Shown here: positions 37,919 to 48,546 of the stretch, piece after piece | How positions within the stretch are numbered: position 1 is the stretch's first letter | Layout: each line of letters opens with the position of its first letter | Assembly: GCF_008000895.1 (NCBI RefSeq) | Contig: NZ_CP042823.1 | Span: 3,314,001-3,378,000 of the forward strand | DNA from: Methylobacterium sp. WL1 | Lineage (GTDB): Bacteria > Pseudomonadota > Alphaproteobacteria > Rhizobiales > Beijerinckiaceae | Direction: 5' to 3' | Length of the DNA: 64,000 nucleotides | Made by a program: the position numbers and the translations under genes | Notes under the pieces: generated by a model | Seen by the model: only the letters and a program-made list of their open reading frames with translations | Told to the model about the DNA's origin: nothing | Database searches by the model: none

Positions 37919-38778
37919 GGCGCGGTTCCGTAGCCGACCAGGAACAGGCCGAGGCGGTCGGCCTCCGCGGCAGTGGCGGCCCGGTCGATCACGAGGGTGC
38001 CGCCGGCTTCCAGCGCGAGGCCAACGCAGCCGGCCGCGGCGGCGTTGCGCACGGTCCGGGGGCCGATCGCCGGCAAATCGATGCGCAAGTCCTGGCCGAG
38101 CTTCGGCGCCTTGACCAGCACGGTCGCGGGCAGCGCCCGCCCCCGACCGAACGGCTTGCGCCCGAGCGCCCGGGCGCGGGCGAGCATGCGGTCGGTGCCC
38201 TCCGGCCCCTCGACGGCGATCACCCGCTCGCCGGAGACCGCCACCGCCTGCCCGAGATCGTAGGGCGAGAGCGCGTCGAGCACCCTGCGCGCGGTGCGGA
38301 TCGACAGGCCGGCATCCATATCGGGACCCAGGCGTCCGAGCCGGCCCACCGGGCAGAGCAGGTCCGGCGCGGCCTCGTGGACGCCGAGCACCCGGTGGCC
38401 CTCCTCCTCGACCAGCGCCAGGGCGGCGCGCAGGAGCCGGTCGTCGCCGCCGCCGGCGATCGCGCGCAGGGTCTCGCGATTTCGCAAGGCCGCACCGGCA
38501 TTGAGGAGCGCCGCCGGGCTCGGCCGAGACACGCCGCCGGCCGGGACCATCACGGCCGGCCCCCATCGGCGCAGCAGCTTGAGGATCGCCGCGAGATCGA
38601 GGAGGTCGACGGTGGCGTCGGCCCGGGCGCGCAGGGACCGCTCGGTAAACCCGCGTAGCGCGATCAGCCGGAACGGTCGGTTTGCCCGGTTCAGCGATTC
38701 AGCCACCAGATCGGGCAGCCGGCCGGCGCCAGCGATCAGGACGAGCGTACCCTCGGGCAGCGGCGCGGCATCGGCCAT
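37915..38778 (-). CDS. lpxI: UDP-2,3-diacylglucosamine pyrophosphatase, LpxI type
   Basis: Hydrolyses UDP-2,3-diacylglucosamine to lipid X and UMP, the fourth Raetz-pathway step. At 287 aa it is of the LpxI (DUF1009) family used by alphaproteobacteria in place of LpxH. LVLIAGAGRLPDLVAE at the N-terminus, PAGGVSRPSPAALLN, LGPDMDAGLSIRTARRVLDA and VLVKAPKLGQDLRIDLPAIG match the family. It lies 9 bp after lpxA and overlaps lpxB by 4 bp, which supports the assignment. Confidence 0.93.
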   Translation of the reverse strand: MADAAPLPEGTLVLIAGAGRLPDLVAESLNRANRPFRLIALRGFTERSLRARADATVDLLDLAAILKLLRRWGPAVMVPAGGVSRPSPAALLNAGAALRNRETLRAIAGGGDDRLLRAALALVEEEGHRVLGVHEAAPDLLCPVGRLGRLGPDMDAGLSIRTARRVLDALSPYDLGQAVAVSGERVIAVEGPEGTDRMLARARALGRKPFGRGRALPATVLVKAPKLGQDLRIDLPAIGPRTVRNAAAAGCVGLALEAGGTLVIDRAATAAEADRLGLFLVGYGTAP

Positions 38779-38787
38779 GACGGGGGC

Positions 38788-39606
38788 TCAGGCCGCCCCG
38801 ATCGGGACCGGGAGCTCGCGGGGCGTGCAGATCGAGCGCTTCCCGCCCGCCCGGATGAAGGCAAGGATCTCGGACACGGCGGCGTGGGACTCGAAGGTCA
38901 CGGCGACGTCCTCGACCCGCTCCATCAGCGTACCTTCCGGCGCGAACAGCAGCCGGTAAGCCCTGCGCAGCGCGTGGATGTCTTCCCGAGCGAAGCCCCG
39001 GCGCTGCAGGCCGATGATGTTGAGCCCGGACAGGTAGGCGCGGTTGCCGAGCACCATGCCGTACGGGATGCAGTCGTTCTCCAGGCCGGAGAGGCCGCCC
39101 ACGAAGGCGTGCGCCCCGACCCGCGCGAACTGGATCACGGCGGCGCCGCCCCCCAGGATCGCGTAATCGCCGACGCTGCAATGGCCGGCCAGCATCACGT
39201 TGTTGGAGAAGATGACGTGGTCGCCCACCCGGCAATCGTGCCCGACATGGGAATTGGCCAGGAAGGTGCAGTGATCCCCGACCGAAGTTTCGAGGCCGCC
39301 CCCGCTGGTGCCGGGGTTCATGGTCACGCCCTCGCGGATCAGGCAGTCGGAGCCCACCGTCAGCGTCGAGGCCTCGCCCCGATATTTCAGGTCCTGCGGC
39401 TGGTGACCGATGGAGGCGAACGGGAAGATCCGGGTGCGGGGGCCGATCGCGGTTCGGCCAGCAAGGACCACATGGCTGAGGAGCTCGCACCCCTCCCCTA
39501 GCACCACCTCTGGGCCGACGTGGCAGAACGGGCCGATCCGCACGCCGTCCCCGATCTCGGCGCCGGATTCGATCACCGCGCTCGGGTGGATGAAGGCGTC
39601 GCTCAC
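38788..39606 (-). CDS. lpxA: UDP-N-acetylglucosamine acyltransferase
   Basis: Adds the first 3-hydroxyacyl chain to UDP-N-acetylglucosamine, the first step of lipid A synthesis. A left-handed beta-helix trimer of 272 aa built from hexapeptide repeats. The catalytic His is in [15 protein letters not shown], and [22 protein letters not shown] lies in the C-terminal helices. Its ATG overlaps the fabZ stop region by 4 bp. Acyl length preference is not evident here. Confidence 0.95.
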   Translation of the reverse strand: MSDAFIHPSAVIESGAEIGDGVRIGPFCHVGPEVVLGEGCELLSHVVLAGRTAIGPRTRIFPFASIGHQPQDLKYRGEASTLTVGSDCLIREGVTMNPGTSGGGLETSVGDHCTFLANSHVGHDCRVGDHVIFSNNVMLAGHCSVGDYAILGGGAAVIQFARVGAHAFVGGLSGLENDCIPYGMVLGNRAYLSGLNIIGLQRRGFAREDIHALRRAYRLLFAPEGTLMERVEDVAVTFESHAAVSEILAFIRAGGKRSICTPRELPVPIGAA

Positions 39607-40079
39607 TCCGTCACCAGCATGGCGCCGATCTCGGCCTCCGCCACCAGCACGCCGTCGACCCGGGCCTCACCCCGGAACCACCACATGGTCCGGCGGTGAT
39701 TCATCTTCTTCATGTGAAAGCGCACCTGGTCGCCGGGGGTGACCGGCTTGCGGAACTTGCACTTGTCGATGGTCATGAAGAACACCTGCTTGGTCCGCAA
39801 CTCATCCGTTCGGATGTGGCGGCAGCAGATCGCGCCGGCGGTCTGGGCCATGCCTTCGATCAGCAGGACGCCGGGGAAAACCGGCATTCCGGGGAAATGC
39901 CCCATGAATTGCGGCTCGTTGGCGGTGACGTTCTTGATGCCGACGCAGGATTCATCGCGATCGATCTCGACGATGCGGTCAATCATCAGGAACGGGTAGC
40001 GGTGCGGCAGCAGCTCCAGCAACGTCTGGATGTCGGCTGTGCCCAGCTCCTCGTCGGTGTCGCGCGCCGCCTCGCTCAT
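39603..40079 (-). CDS. fabZ: 3-hydroxyacyl-ACP dehydratase
   Basis: Dehydrates 3-hydroxyacyl-ACP in fatty acid synthesis and competes with LpxA for the same pool. A hot-dog-fold enzyme of 158 aa with [18 protein letters not shown] and the catalytic His and Glu in [20 protein letters not shown]. It is placed between lpxD and lpxA, as in many Gram-negatives, and overlaps lpxA by 4 bp. A gap of 121 bp separates it from lpxD upstream. Confidence 0.96.
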   Translation of the reverse strand: MSEAARDTDEELGTADIQTLLELLPHRYPFLMIDRIVEIDRDESCVGIKNVTANEPQFMGHFPGMPVFPGVLLIEGMAQTAGAICCRHIRTDELRTKQVFFMTIDKCKFRKPVTPGDQVRFHMKKMNHRRTMWWFRGEARVDGVLVAEAEIGAMLVTE

Positions 40080-40200
40080 CGAATCCCGTACCTTGCGTCA
40101 CCGCCATCGGGCGGACCGATATCCGCCCGCCATGACGGGCGGACGCCCTCTTCGGAAGAAATCGGCGGAAGCGCAAGGGTTTCCCGGCACCGGGCTACGA

Positions 40201-41271
40201 TCAGACGGCGTCCGAAGGCGGATCCTTCTCCGCATCCTTGCCCGAGCGCTCGGCCAGGCGCGCCAGCGTCGTCAACTCCCGGAACCACGCCCGCACCGGC
40301 TTGGCCGGGGTGCCGCCCCAGCGGCTGCCCGGCGGGACGTCGCGGTTTACGTTGGACGAGCCGGCGATCTGGGCGCCACGGCCGATGCGCAGGTGGCCGA
40401 CCACGCCGACCTGGCCGCCGAGCACCACGTAATCCTCCAGCGTGGTCGAGCCCGAGATGCCGACCCCGGAGACGATCACGCAATGGCGGCCGATGACGAC
40501 GTTGTGGGCGATCTGGACCAAGTTATCGATCTTGGTGCCCTCGCCGATCACCGTATCGCGCGAGGCGCCCCGGTCGATCGTGGTGTTGGCGCCGATCTCG
40601 ACATCGTCCTGGACGATCACCCGGCCGATCTGCGGCACCTTGAGGTGCGTGGCGCCCATGGCGAAGCCGAAACCGTCCTGTCCGAGCCGGACACCGGGAT
40701 GCAGGATCACCCGGTTGCCGAGGAACGCGTGGCTCAGGGTCGTGCCGGCGCCGATGGAGCAGTCGCGCCCGATTCGGACGCCGGGGCCGATCACCGCGTT
40801 CGGGCCGATGACGCTCCCGGACCCGATCTCCGCCCCCGGCCCGACGACGGCGCCGGGATCGACCGTGACCCCCTCCTCCAGCCGCGCTTCCGGGTGGACA
40901 TGGGCGCCTGGAGCGATGCTGCGGCCGCCGAACTGAGAACCGGGACGCAGGGCGTCCGGGTGCAGGCGGCCGAGCAGGGCCGCGTAGGCGCGGTATGGGT
41001 CGCGGCTGACCAGCGCAACGGTCCCGGCCGGACAGCGCGCCGCGAAGCGCGGGCTTACCAGGCAGGCGCCGGCGCGGGTCGCAGTGAGCGCGTCGCCGTA
41101 GCGGGCATTGTCCATGTAGGCGAGGTCGTTCGGCCCAGCGCTCTCGAGCGGGGCCGCGGCGGTAAGCCGGTATTCCGGGTCCGCACCCTCGGGCAGGGAC
41201 GCACCGGCGGCGGCGGCGACATCGGCGAGGGTGAGGAAGCCGGTCGCGGCGAAGAAATCGGGATCTGACAT
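40201..41271 (-). CDS. lpxD: UDP-3-O-(3-hydroxyacyl)glucosamine N-acyltransferase
   Basis: Adds the second acyl chain at the 2-amino group of UDP-3-O-acylglucosamine. 356 aa: an N-terminal uridine-binding domain (about 1-105) followed by a hexapeptide left-handed helix. The catalytic His lies in [35 protein letters not shown] and the C-terminal [17 protein letters not shown] fit LpxD. ATG at 41271; an upstream extension of the frame lies in the bamA end and is not coding. It starts 50 bp after bamA. Confidence 0.95.
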   Translation of the reverse strand: MSDPDFFAATGFLTLADVAAAAGASLPEGADPEYRLTAAAPLESAGPNDLAYMDNARYGDALTATRAGACLVSPRFAARCPAGTVALVSRDPYRAYAALLGRLHPDALRPGSQFGGRSIAPGAHVHPEARLEEGVTVDPGAVVGPGAEIGSGSVIGPNAVIGPGVRIGRDCSIGAGTTLSHAFLGNRVILHPGVRLGQDGFGFAMGATHLKVPQIGRVIVQDDVEIGANTTIDRGASRDTVIGEGTKIDNLVQIAHNVVIGRHCVIVSGVGISGSTTLEDYVVLGGQVGVVGHLRIGRGAQIAGSSNVNRDVPPGSRWGGTPAKPVRAWFRELTTLARLAERSGKDAEKDPPSDAV

Positions 41272-41321
41272 GCAGGGCAACGCGCCGGCCGGAGAAATCC
41301 GGCCAGCGCGTGTGGTTTTTA

Positions 41322-43892
41322 TCAGAACCGCGAGCCGCCGGAGAAGCGGAACGCCTGGGTCTGATCCTTGCCGATATGGCCGACCTTGCCGAGCAGCGGC
41401 ACGTAGACCGATTGGCCCTCGTCCTTCGTCAGGGCGTAGGCGTAGTCGAACCGGATCGGGCCGAGCGGCGAGTTCCACAGGATGGACGCGCCGATCGAGG
41501 AGCGGATCGCAGCCGTGTCGCGGACGTTCACACATTCCGGCTCGACGCCGATGTTGAATGCGGAGAAGTTGCACTTCCCGGTCTGGGGCGAGATGCCGTT
41601 GATGAAGCCGTCGCCGTTCACGTTGAAGTTACGCCGTCCGCTATAGCCGAACAGCGTGCCGGCATCGGCGAAGACCGCGCCCTTCAGGCCCAGATCCCGC
41701 GGGATGAGGGGCAGCGGGAACTGCACTTCGAGGGTACCGCCGATATAGGTGGAACCGCCGATGGCATTGGAGCGGGCGTCGGCGATGCCGACGTCGCGCG
41801 GGCCGATGCCGTTCGGCGCGAAGCCGCGGACCAGCGACGGGCCGAGGAAGAACTCGTCGGTGACGCGCAGCGGCTTGCCGTCGATGGCGTTGATGTGACC
41901 GCCCTGGAACCGGACGAACCCGATCACGTCTTCGAACAGCTCCTTGTAGTAGCGCGCATCCGCGGTGACGCGGAAGAACTTCGAGTCGCCGCCCAGGCCG
42001 GCCACGTCGGGCTTCAGCTCGGCGTAGAGGCCGTTGCGCGGTGCGCCGACCACGTCGAGGGTCGAGTAGGCGAGCGTCAGGCCGGCCAGCGAGGTCAGCG
42101 TGTTGCCCTGCGAGCCCTTGATGGCGATCGACGCTTCGCCGTCATACGCGCAGTTCGGGTAGACCGACTGGCCGCCGATGTTGCGGCCGCTGTTCGGGTC
42201 GATCGTGCCGCCCGCGTAGGTGGCGGTGTAGCCCGGGATCGGCGTCGAGCAGTCGTTGTACGGCCGCTTGAGGGTATTCGGGACCTTCAGCTCGGTGTTG
42301 TACAGCGAGTAGCGCAGGGTGATGCCGAACTCCTCGGTTATCGGCAGGCCGAGGCGCAGCTGGCCGCCATACACCGTGGTCTCGTAGCGCGAGTACCGGG
42401 TCAGGTCGGAGTACTTGTAGAAGGCGTCGAAGCCGGCGGCGAGCCGGTAGCCGAGGAAGTACGGCTCGGTGAACGAGAAATCGACGCCGCGCGAGTACTG
42501 GCCGCCCGTGCCGGCGAGGCGGACATACTGGCCGCGGCCGAGGAAGTTGGACTCGGAGACCGAGACCTCGCCGATGATGCCGTCCTGGGTGGAGTAGCCG
42601 CCCGCCACCGAGAACGAACCCGTGGGCTGATCCTCGACATCGATGTTGATGACCACGCGGTCGGCAGCGGAGCCGGGCTCGTTGGAGAACCGGACCTTCT
42701 TGAAGAAGCCGAGGCCGTTCAGGCGCCGCTCGGCCCGATCGGTCAGCACGCGGTTGTAGGCATCGCCCTCGGCGATATCCAGCTCGCGGCGGATGACGTA
42801 GTCGCGGGTGCGGGTGTTGCCGCGGATGTTAATGCGCTCGACGTAGACGTGCGGGCCGTCCTCGACCACGAAGCCCAGCGAGACCTGGTGGGTCGCGGGA
42901 TCGCGCTGGCCGGTCGGGCGGACCTGGGCGAACGGATAGCCGGCGCGGTTGACCTCGCGGGTGACGTTGTTGAGCGTCCGCTCCACGTCGTCGGCGTTGT
43001 AGACGTCGCCCACCGCGGCGGTGATGTTGCTGTCGAGCTTGGCGGTGTCGATGCCGGGCAGGCGGGAATCCACCGCCACAGCGCCGACCTTGTACTGCTC
43101 ACCCTCGTTGACCGTGATGGTGATGACGTAGCCCGAGCTGTCGGCCTCGACGTAGCGGGCGTCGGCGCTGACCACCTGGAAGTCGGCGTAGCCGTTCTTC
43201 AGGTAGTAGCGGCGCACCTGGTCCAGGTCGGTGGTGATGCGATCCGGATCGTAGACGTCGGAGGTCTTGATGAACGACAGGAAGTTCATCTCGGAGGAGC
43301 TCATCAGCCCCTTCAGGGTCCGCTCCGAGTAGGCGTTGTTGCCGACGAAGTTGATCGAGATGATGCCGGTCTTGTCGCCCTCGTCGACCTGGTAGATCAC
43401 GTCGACCCGGCCGTTCGGCAGGTCCACGGTCCGGTAGGTGACCTTGGCGGTGCCGCGGCCGAAGCGCTTGTAGACGTCGCGGATGCGGGCGAGGTCGGCG
43501 TTGACGATGGCCTCGCTGTAGGGGCCCCGCGCCTTGGCCTCGACGATGCCCTCGAGCGTCGCCTTCTCGACCTTCTTGTTGCCCTCGAACACGACCCGGT
43601 TGATCAGGTTGTTCTCGCGGACGGTGACCACCGTGCGACCGCCGGACTGGGCGACCTTCACGTCCGAGAACATGCCGCTGGCGAGCAGGTTGCGCCGGGC
43701 CTCCTCGGCGGAGCCGGACGCCGTCCCGGTCACGTAGGACCGGATCGTGTCGGCATCGACGCGCTGGTTGCCCTGGACGACGATCTGCTGCGCCTGAGCG
43801 GCACCGCTCAGGACCAGGCCCGCACCGGCGGCGACTAGGACGATGGTCTTCCGCACCGACTTACGTCGGGGCTTCCCCGTCAACGACATCAT
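41322..43892 (-). CDS. bamA: Outer membrane protein assembly factor BamA
   Basis: Central component of the machine that folds beta-barrels into the outer membrane. 856 aa: a signal peptide ([20 protein letters not shown]), five POTRA domains (about 37-440) and a 16-stranded barrel. The barrel contains [14 protein letters not shown], the VRGF motif of lid loop 6, and ends in a phenylalanine (FSGGSRF) as a beta-signal. Start at 43892; MSL one codon later is equivalent. It lies in the usual order before lpxD, but a skp/ompH gene, often found between them, is absent. Confidence 0.97.
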   Translation of the reverse strand: MMSLTGKPRRKSVRKTIVLVAAGAGLVLSGAAQAQQIVVQGNQRVDADTIRSYVTGTASGSAEEARRNLLASGMFSDVKVAQSGGRTVVTVRENNLINRVVFEGNKKVEKATLEGIVEAKARGPYSEAIVNADLARIRDVYKRFGRGTAKVTYRTVDLPNGRVDVIYQVDEGDKTGIISINFVGNNAYSERTLKGLMSSSEMNFLSFIKTSDVYDPDRITTDLDQVRRYYLKNGYADFQVVSADARYVEADSSGYVITITVNEGEQYKVGAVAVDSRLPGIDTAKLDSNITAAVGDVYNADDVERTLNNVTREVNRAGYPFAQVRPTGQRDPATHQVSLGFVVEDGPHVYVERINIRGNTRTRDYVIRRELDIAEGDAYNRVLTDRAERRLNGLGFFKKVRFSNEPGSAADRVVINIDVEDQPTGSFSVAGGYSTQDGIIGEVSVSESNFLGRGQYVRLAGTGGQYSRGVDFSFTEPYFLGYRLAAGFDAFYKYSDLTRYSRYETTVYGGQLRLGLPITEEFGITLRYSLYNTELKVPNTLKRPYNDCSTPIPGYTATYAGGTIDPNSGRNIGGQSVYPNCAYDGEASIAIKGSQGNTLTSLAGLTLAYSTLDVVGAPRNGLYAELKPDVAGLGGDSKFFRVTADARYYKELFEDVIGFVRFQGGHINAIDGKPLRVTDEFFLGPSLVRGFAPNGIGPRDVGIADARSNAIGGSTYIGGTLEVQFPLPLIPRDLGLKGAVFADAGTLFGYSGRRNFNVNGDGFINGISPQTGKCNFSAFNIGVEPECVNVRDTAAIRSSIGASILWNSPLGPIRFDYAYALTKDEGQSVYVPLLGKVGHIGKDQTQAFRFSGGSRF

Positions 43893-44299
43893 GCAATCGC
43901 CCGTTTCTGTTCTGGTCGCGGGGGTTAGCCCGTCACAGGCGACCGTTGACCGGTCGTCCTGTCACCCTGGTCCAAGCGTGGCTTCAGGTCCAAGCGTAGC
44001 TCTTAGCGGGATTCCCCTGCCAAGCAAACGCGCGGGAGGCCATCGTCAGGGGATTTTGGGGGGTCGTGGCCTTCGCGCCACTTAACGGAGGGCGGACCAC
44101 GCGGGCAAAGCCCCAATCATGGTGAATGGCCCGTAAATCTCTGAGGCCACACCTGTTTTCGCACCCGCCAATGCTGGCATTAACGCTGTTTTAGGCACCG
44201 CCCGGGGCGCCTTCGGGGCAGTCTCCGGGCGGTATCGCGGCGGGATTAGGGCACCGATTCCGGTGGAGACCGGACCGGTGCCCGCGCGGGATCCCCGGA
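43893..44299. other. Intergenic region of 407 bases between rseP and bamA
   Basis: No gene seen on either strand; short frames here lack family features. It holds a strong nested inverted repeat at 44250-44282. The rest is less GC-rich than the genes around it, with T- and A-runs near 44120-44200, and should carry a bamA promoter. No consensus -35/-10 pair could be placed with confidence. Confidence 0.55.
44250..44282 (-). terminator. Nested hairpin after rseP
   Basis: GGCACCG (44250-44256) pairs with CGGTGCC (44276-44282), enclosing TCCGGT and ACCGGA around GGAG. It is 18-50 bp past the rseP stop on the minus strand. It has no T-tail on that side, so it may be an attenuator or a weak terminator before bamA. 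Confidence 0.5.
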
Positions 44300-45454
44300 T
44301 CAGGTGTTCCGCCAGGACGCGCCGAGGTTGAGGATGTCGTTCCACGCGGCGAACAGCATCAGCATCAGGACCAGCGCGAGGCCGATCCGGAACCCGATCT
44401 CCTGGGCGCGCTCGCTGAGCGGACGACCGCGGACGACCTCGAAGGCGTAGAACAACAGGTGCCCGCCATCGAGAAGCGGCACCGGAAAGAGGTTCAAGAG
44501 GCCGATCGAGACCGAGAGCAGCGCGATGAGGCCGACAAGCCCTCCGACGCCGCCGTTCTTGGCGACCTCGCCGGAGACCCGGGCGATGCCGATCGGACCC
44601 GACAGCTGATCGGCCGATTCCCGTCCGGTTGCGAGCTTGCTCAGGTAGGAGAAGGTCCGCTCCACCACGAAGTAGGTCTCGCGCACGCCGAGATCGAGGG
44701 AATCGAGCGCTCCGTACCGGACCAGCCGCGCCTCCGACCCGGCCGGCGAGCGGATGCCGAGCCGGCCGATCCGGTGACGGCCGAAGGGCGTCTTCTCCTC
44801 GTAGGTGGCGGGCGTCGCCTGGATGGTGATCGGTTGCTCGGCCCGCTCCACCGTGAAGGTCAGCGGTGTGCCGGCACTGCCGGTCACGGTGCGGTACATG
44901 GCGTTGAAGTCGCCGATCTTCTCGCCGTCGATGGCGGTGATCACGTCGCCGGGCTGGAAGCCGGCCTGGGCTGCGACGCTGCCGGGTTCCACGGAGGAGA
45001 CCCGGGCGGGCAGCTCGTAGCGCCCGGCCAGCCAGATCGCGCCGGCAAAGAGCAGGATCGCCAAGATGAAATTCGCCACGGGTCCGGCGGCGACGATCGC
45101 GGCGCGCTTGGCCACGGGCTGGGTCGGGAAGCTGATCGCCCGCTCGTGCGGGGACATCCGGGCGATCGTCTCCGGATCCGGCATGCTGGCGCCGTTGGCG
45201 TCACCGTGGAACTTGACGTAGCCGCCGAGCGGGATGGCGCAGAGCTTCCAGCGGGTGCCACGCCGGTCGTTGAACCCGACCAGTTCCGGTCCGAAGCCGA
45301 GGGAGAAGGCGTGCACGCCGACCCCGCACCAGCGGCCGACCAGGAAATGGCCCATCTCGTGGACGAAGACCACCACGGTGAGCACGAACAGGAACGGGAT
45401 CACGGCTCCGAAGAAGCCGCCGGCGGTCCCGCCCATCGCGTTGAGAAAGTCCAT
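44300..45454 (-). CDS. rseP: RIP metalloprotease RseP (site-2 protease)
   Basis: Inner-membrane zinc protease that cuts membrane-bound anti-sigma factors and signal-peptide remnants. 384 aa: zinc motif HEMGH at residues 32-36, a PDZ domain at about 130-205 (RVSSVEPGSVAAQAGFQPGDVITAIDGE), and the third-ligand motif LLDGGHLLFYAFEVVRGRP near the C-terminus. Four membrane segments are visible. In many relatives rseP is preceded by uppS, cdsA and dxr. Here the upstream gene is an efflux pump, so that cluster is broken or located elsewhere. Confidence 0.94.
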   Translation of the reverse strand: MDFLNAMGGTAGGFFGAVIPFLFVLTVVVFVHEMGHFLVGRWCGVGVHAFSLGFGPELVGFNDRRGTRWKLCAIPLGGYVKFHGDANGASMPDPETIARMSPHERAISFPTQPVAKRAAIVAAGPVANFILAILLFAGAIWLAGRYELPARVSSVEPGSVAAQAGFQPGDVITAIDGEKIGDFNAMYRTVTGSAGTPLTFTVERAEQPITIQATPATYEEKTPFGRHRIGRLGIRSPAGSEARLVRYGALDSLDLGVRETYFVVERTFSYLSKLATGRESADQLSGPIGIARVSGEVAKNGGVGGLVGLIALLSVSIGLLNLFPVPLLDGGHLLFYAFEVVRGRPLSERAQEIGFRIGLALVLMLMLFAAWNDILNLGASWRNT

Positions 45455-45627
45455 AAGCCGATCCCTGGCCGTCTCTGCACCGGCTTCTCAGGCCGGCCAT
45501 CCGGCCGGTCTAGCAGATCGGTGCGGTTGACCGCCAACGCAATCCTCCGGGCCTGACGCGGGTGGTCGCGGGGCGCACATCGCGACAGACGATCCCCGAT
45601 ATCCTCGGGCCTACGCAGTGCAAGCCG

Positions 45628-47211
45628 TCAGTGTCCCCCGCCCCCGCCAGCCGCCGCGCGGGGCCGGCGGATCAGCGGCACGGCGCAGGCCATCGCCAGG
45701 AACAGGACCGTCAGCGCCAGGAACACGTCCTCGAAGGCCATGACGAGGCCCTGGATCCGGACCGTGTTGGACATGGCCTTGAGCGCCATGCCGGGGGCCG
45801 CGCTGCCGTAGGAGTCGAATCCGCGCTGCATGGAGTCGAGGCGCTCCAGGGCGGCGGTGTTGGCCCAGGTGAAGCGCTCGTGGAGCCGGGCGAGATGCAG
45901 GTCCCAGCGGGCGTTCAGCACGGTGTTGATCAGAGCCAGGCCGACCGCGCCGCCGAGGTTGCGGGTGAGGTTGTAGAGCCCGGAGGCATTCTTCATCCGG
46001 GCCGGCGGCAGGGTGCCGAGCGCGATGTTGTTGATTGGGATCATGCACAGCATCAGCGAGCAGCCGCGCAGCACTTGCGGCCACAGCAGCTCCCAGAAAT
46101 CCCAGTCCTTCGTAAGCCCGGTGACGATCCAGGTGCCGCAGGCGAAGCCGACGAAGCCGATCCCCATCATGATCCGCGGATCGACCTTGCCGGACAGCCG
46201 GCCGGCGATCGGCGCGGTGGCGAACATGCACAGACCCGAGACGAACATGGCCTCGCCGATCATCAGCGCCGAGTAGCCGCGCACCCGGGCGAGGTAGACC
46301 GGGTAGATGTAGGTCAGCCCGTACAGGCCGATGCCGAGCACGAAGCTCGCGACGCAGCCGCTGGCGAAGTTGCGGTCGGAGAAGGCGCGCAGGTCGACGA
46401 TCGGCTGCCTGGCCGTGAACACACGCCAGAAGAACAGCAGTCCCGAGACCCCGCAGACCACCGCGCAGGCGAAGACCGCCTCGTCCTGCAGCCAATCGTG
46501 GTTCGGACCCTCCTCGAGGACGTATTCGAGGCAGCCGAGGAAACCCGCCATGAACGCGAGGCCGGCCCAGTCGAACGACTTCAGCAGGCCGTAGTTCGGC
46601 TTATCGAAATCGATCAGGATCCAGGTGGAGACCGTCACGACGATGCCGGGCACGACGTTGATCAGGAACAGCCAATGCCAGGACATCAGGTCGGTGAGAT
46701 AGCCGCCGATCGTCGGCCCGATGGTTGGCGCCAGCGTCGCCACCAGACCGATCATCGGCGACACGATGGTACGCTTGGACGGTGGGAAGATCGTGAACGC
46801 GGCGGCGAACACGGTCGGGATCATGCCGCCGCCGATGAAGCCCTGCGCGGCGCGCCAGACGATCATCTCGGAGATCGACGAGGAGGTCGCGCACATCACG
46901 CTCATCAGCGTGAAGCCGCCCGCCGAGATCGCGAACATCCAGCGCGTCGAGAGCACCCGCGACAGGGTACCCGACAGCGGAATCGAGATGACCTCGGCGA
47001 TCAGGTAGCTGGTCTGGACCCAGGGGATCTCGTCCCCGGAGGCCGAAAGGCCGGCCTGGATCTCGTTGAGGGAGGCCGAGACGATCTGGATGTCCAGGAT
47101 CGCCATGAACATCCCGAACACCATGCAGAAGAACGCCACCATGCGGCGGCGGTCCATCGGCGGCTCGGCGGCCGGGGCTCCGGCCGGGATGGCGGCGGCG
47201 GTGGCGGCCAT
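45628..47211 (-). CDS. DHA2-family MFS efflux pump, EmrB type
   Basis: Proton-driven exporter of 527 aa with 14 predicted membrane segments, the DHA2 pattern. FCMVFGMFMAILDIQIVSASLNEIQ near the N-terminus is the characteristic DHA2 motif, followed by WVQTSYLIAEVISIPLSG. It works with the membrane fusion protein encoded just upstream (8-bp gap) to send toxic compounds across both membranes, probably through a TolC-like channel not in this window. It is under the control of the TetR gene at 48578, through the palindromes at 48480-48567. The substrate is unknown. Confidence 0.9.
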   Translation of the reverse strand: MAATAAAIPAGAPAAEPPMDRRRMVAFFCMVFGMFMAILDIQIVSASLNEIQAGLSASGDEIPWVQTSYLIAEVISIPLSGTLSRVLSTRWMFAISAGGFTLMSVMCATSSSISEMIVWRAAQGFIGGGMIPTVFAAAFTIFPPSKRTIVSPMIGLVATLAPTIGPTIGGYLTDLMSWHWLFLINVVPGIVVTVSTWILIDFDKPNYGLLKSFDWAGLAFMAGFLGCLEYVLEEGPNHDWLQDEAVFACAVVCGVSGLLFFWRVFTARQPIVDLRAFSDRNFASGCVASFVLGIGLYGLTYIYPVYLARVRGYSALMIGEAMFVSGLCMFATAPIAGRLSGKVDPRIMMGIGFVGFACGTWIVTGLTKDWDFWELLWPQVLRGCSLMLCMIPINNIALGTLPPARMKNASGLYNLTRNLGGAVGLALINTVLNARWDLHLARLHERFTWANTAALERLDSMQRGFDSYGSAAPGMALKAMSNTVRIQGLVMAFEDVFLALTVLFLAMACAVPLIRRPRAAAGGGGGH

Positions 47212-47219
47212 GGTCGGGC

Positions 47220-48470
47220 TCAGCGGCTTGCCGCGTCGAACCGCCGGTTCGCGGCCTGGTCGAGGACCGAGCGGTCGGTGCCGGTCCGGGTATCGACCCG
47301 CACCTCGGCCGAGAGGCCGGGCCGCAGCAGCCCCTCGCGGGCGATCTCATCGGGCACGCGCACCCGCACGGGCAGGCGCTGGACGATCTTGGTGAAGTTG
47401 CCGGTGGCATTGTCCGGCGGCAGCAGGCTGAACACCGAACCGGAGGCCGGCGAGAACGATTCGACCACCCCGTGGATCTCGCGATCGGGGTAGGCGTCCA
47501 CCGTCACGATCACTGGCTGGCCCGGGCGCATGCGCTGCACCTGCGTCTCCTTGAAGTTCGCGTCGATGCGCACGCTCTGGAGCGGGACCAGGGCCGCGAC
47601 CCGGGTGCCCGGCGCCACATAGGCGCCGGCCTCGACCGCCTTGTTGCCGACCACGCCGTCGAACGGGGCGCGGATCACCGTGAAGTCGAGGTCGCGCCGG
47701 GCGCGGTCGACCGCGGTGCGCAACTCGGCCGACAGGCGCTCCGCCTCGCGCTTCTGGGCCTGGAGCACGTCGACGTTGGCCCGGGCCGCCAGCAGCCCGG
47801 CCTCCATGCCCTTCACGGAAGCCTCGGTCCGGTCCCGGTCGGCGCGGGCCTGGTCGATCCGCGACTTGGCGACGTAATCCGCCTGCATCTGGGTCGCCCG
47901 GGCGAAGTCGGCCTGGGCGCGAACGGCATCGGCGCGGCTCGCGTCGATCTGGGCGGAGGCCTGGGCGACCTGCGCCTGCGCGGCCTCGACCTGCCGGCCG
48001 ATCCGTACGATCGTGCTCTCCTGCGTGGCGAGCTTGTCCTGCGCGGCCTGGAGCGCAAGGCGATAATCGCCGTCGTCGAGCTTGGCGATCACGTCGCCCT
48101 TCTTGACCGAGAGGCCGTTCACCACGGGCACGGATTCGAGATAGCCGGAAACCTTGGCGGCCAGGACCGAGATATCGGCCTGCACATAGGCGTCGTCGGT
48201 CGAAATGAAGAACCGCCCTACGCTCCACCATTGCCAGCCCTCGTAGCCGCCGCCGGCCAGGGCTGCAGCCAGAACTCCCACAAGCACCATGCGCCGGAGC
48301 GGGCGCTTCCTGGCTGGTCCGGGTTCCTGAACGATCGGGGCCGTCGTGGACATCACGGCGGGACGGGGCTGAACGGTCGCCGGTGCGGGCCCTTCGGCAC
48401 GCTCCTCGTCCGATGGCTCGCTGTGCGCACCGGACCGGTCGCCATCCTCGCGTAGGGACATCGTACGCAT
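47220..48470 (-). CDS. HlyD-family membrane fusion protein, EmrA type
   Basis: Periplasmic adaptor of 416 aa for the EmrB-type pump. A hydrophilic N-terminal tail of about 60 residues precedes the membrane anchor (MVLVGVLAAALAGGGYEGWQWW). Then come the biotinyl-lipoyl half-motif (VQADISVLAAKVSGYLESV), a long coiled-coil hairpin rich in Ala, Gln and Arg (about 130-240), and the barrel domain (FTVIRAPFDGVVGNKAVEAGAYV). Start ATG at 48470 with AGGT upstream; ATG 48353 is an alternative. It directly follows the divergent region with two operators. Confidence 0.89.
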   Translation of the reverse strand: MRTMSLREDGDRSGAHSEPSDEERAEGPAPATVQPRPAVMSTTAPIVQEPGPARKRPLRRMVLVGVLAAALAGGGYEGWQWWSVGRFFISTDDAYVQADISVLAAKVSGYLESVPVVNGLSVKKGDVIAKLDDGDYRLALQAAQDKLATQESTIVRIGRQVEAAQAQVAQASAQIDASRADAVRAQADFARATQMQADYVAKSRIDQARADRDRTEASVKGMEAGLLAARANVDVLQAQKREAERLSAELRTAVDRARRDLDFTVIRAPFDGVVGNKAVEAGAYVAPGTRVAALVPLQSVRIDANFKETQVQRMRPGQPVIVTVDAYPDREIHGVVESFSPASGSVFSLLPPDNATGNFTKIVQRLPVRVRVPDEIAREGLLRPGLSAEVRVDTRTGTDRSVLDQAANRRFDAASR

Positions 48471-48479
48471 CTGACCTGA

Positions 48480-48499
48480 TGACCGAACCGTTCCGTCAA
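48480..48499. promoter_or_regulatory. TetR-type operator 1, near emrA-like start
   Basis: TGACCGAACCGTTCCGTCAA differs from the perfect site at 48547-48567 only at the centre and one base of the right arm. It lies 10-30 bp before the emrA-like start codon, so a bound repressor would block the promoter or leader. Confidence 0.65.
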
Positions 48500-48546
48500 C
48501 ACACCGGACGTGCCTTGACCCACGTCGAATCTCACTTCAGGGTAAA

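Noticed and set aside
41310..43838. A plus-strand open frame of about 840 codons opposite bamA
   Set aside because: BamA on the minus strand has a signal peptide, POTRA domains and barrel; the opposite frame shows no family pattern.
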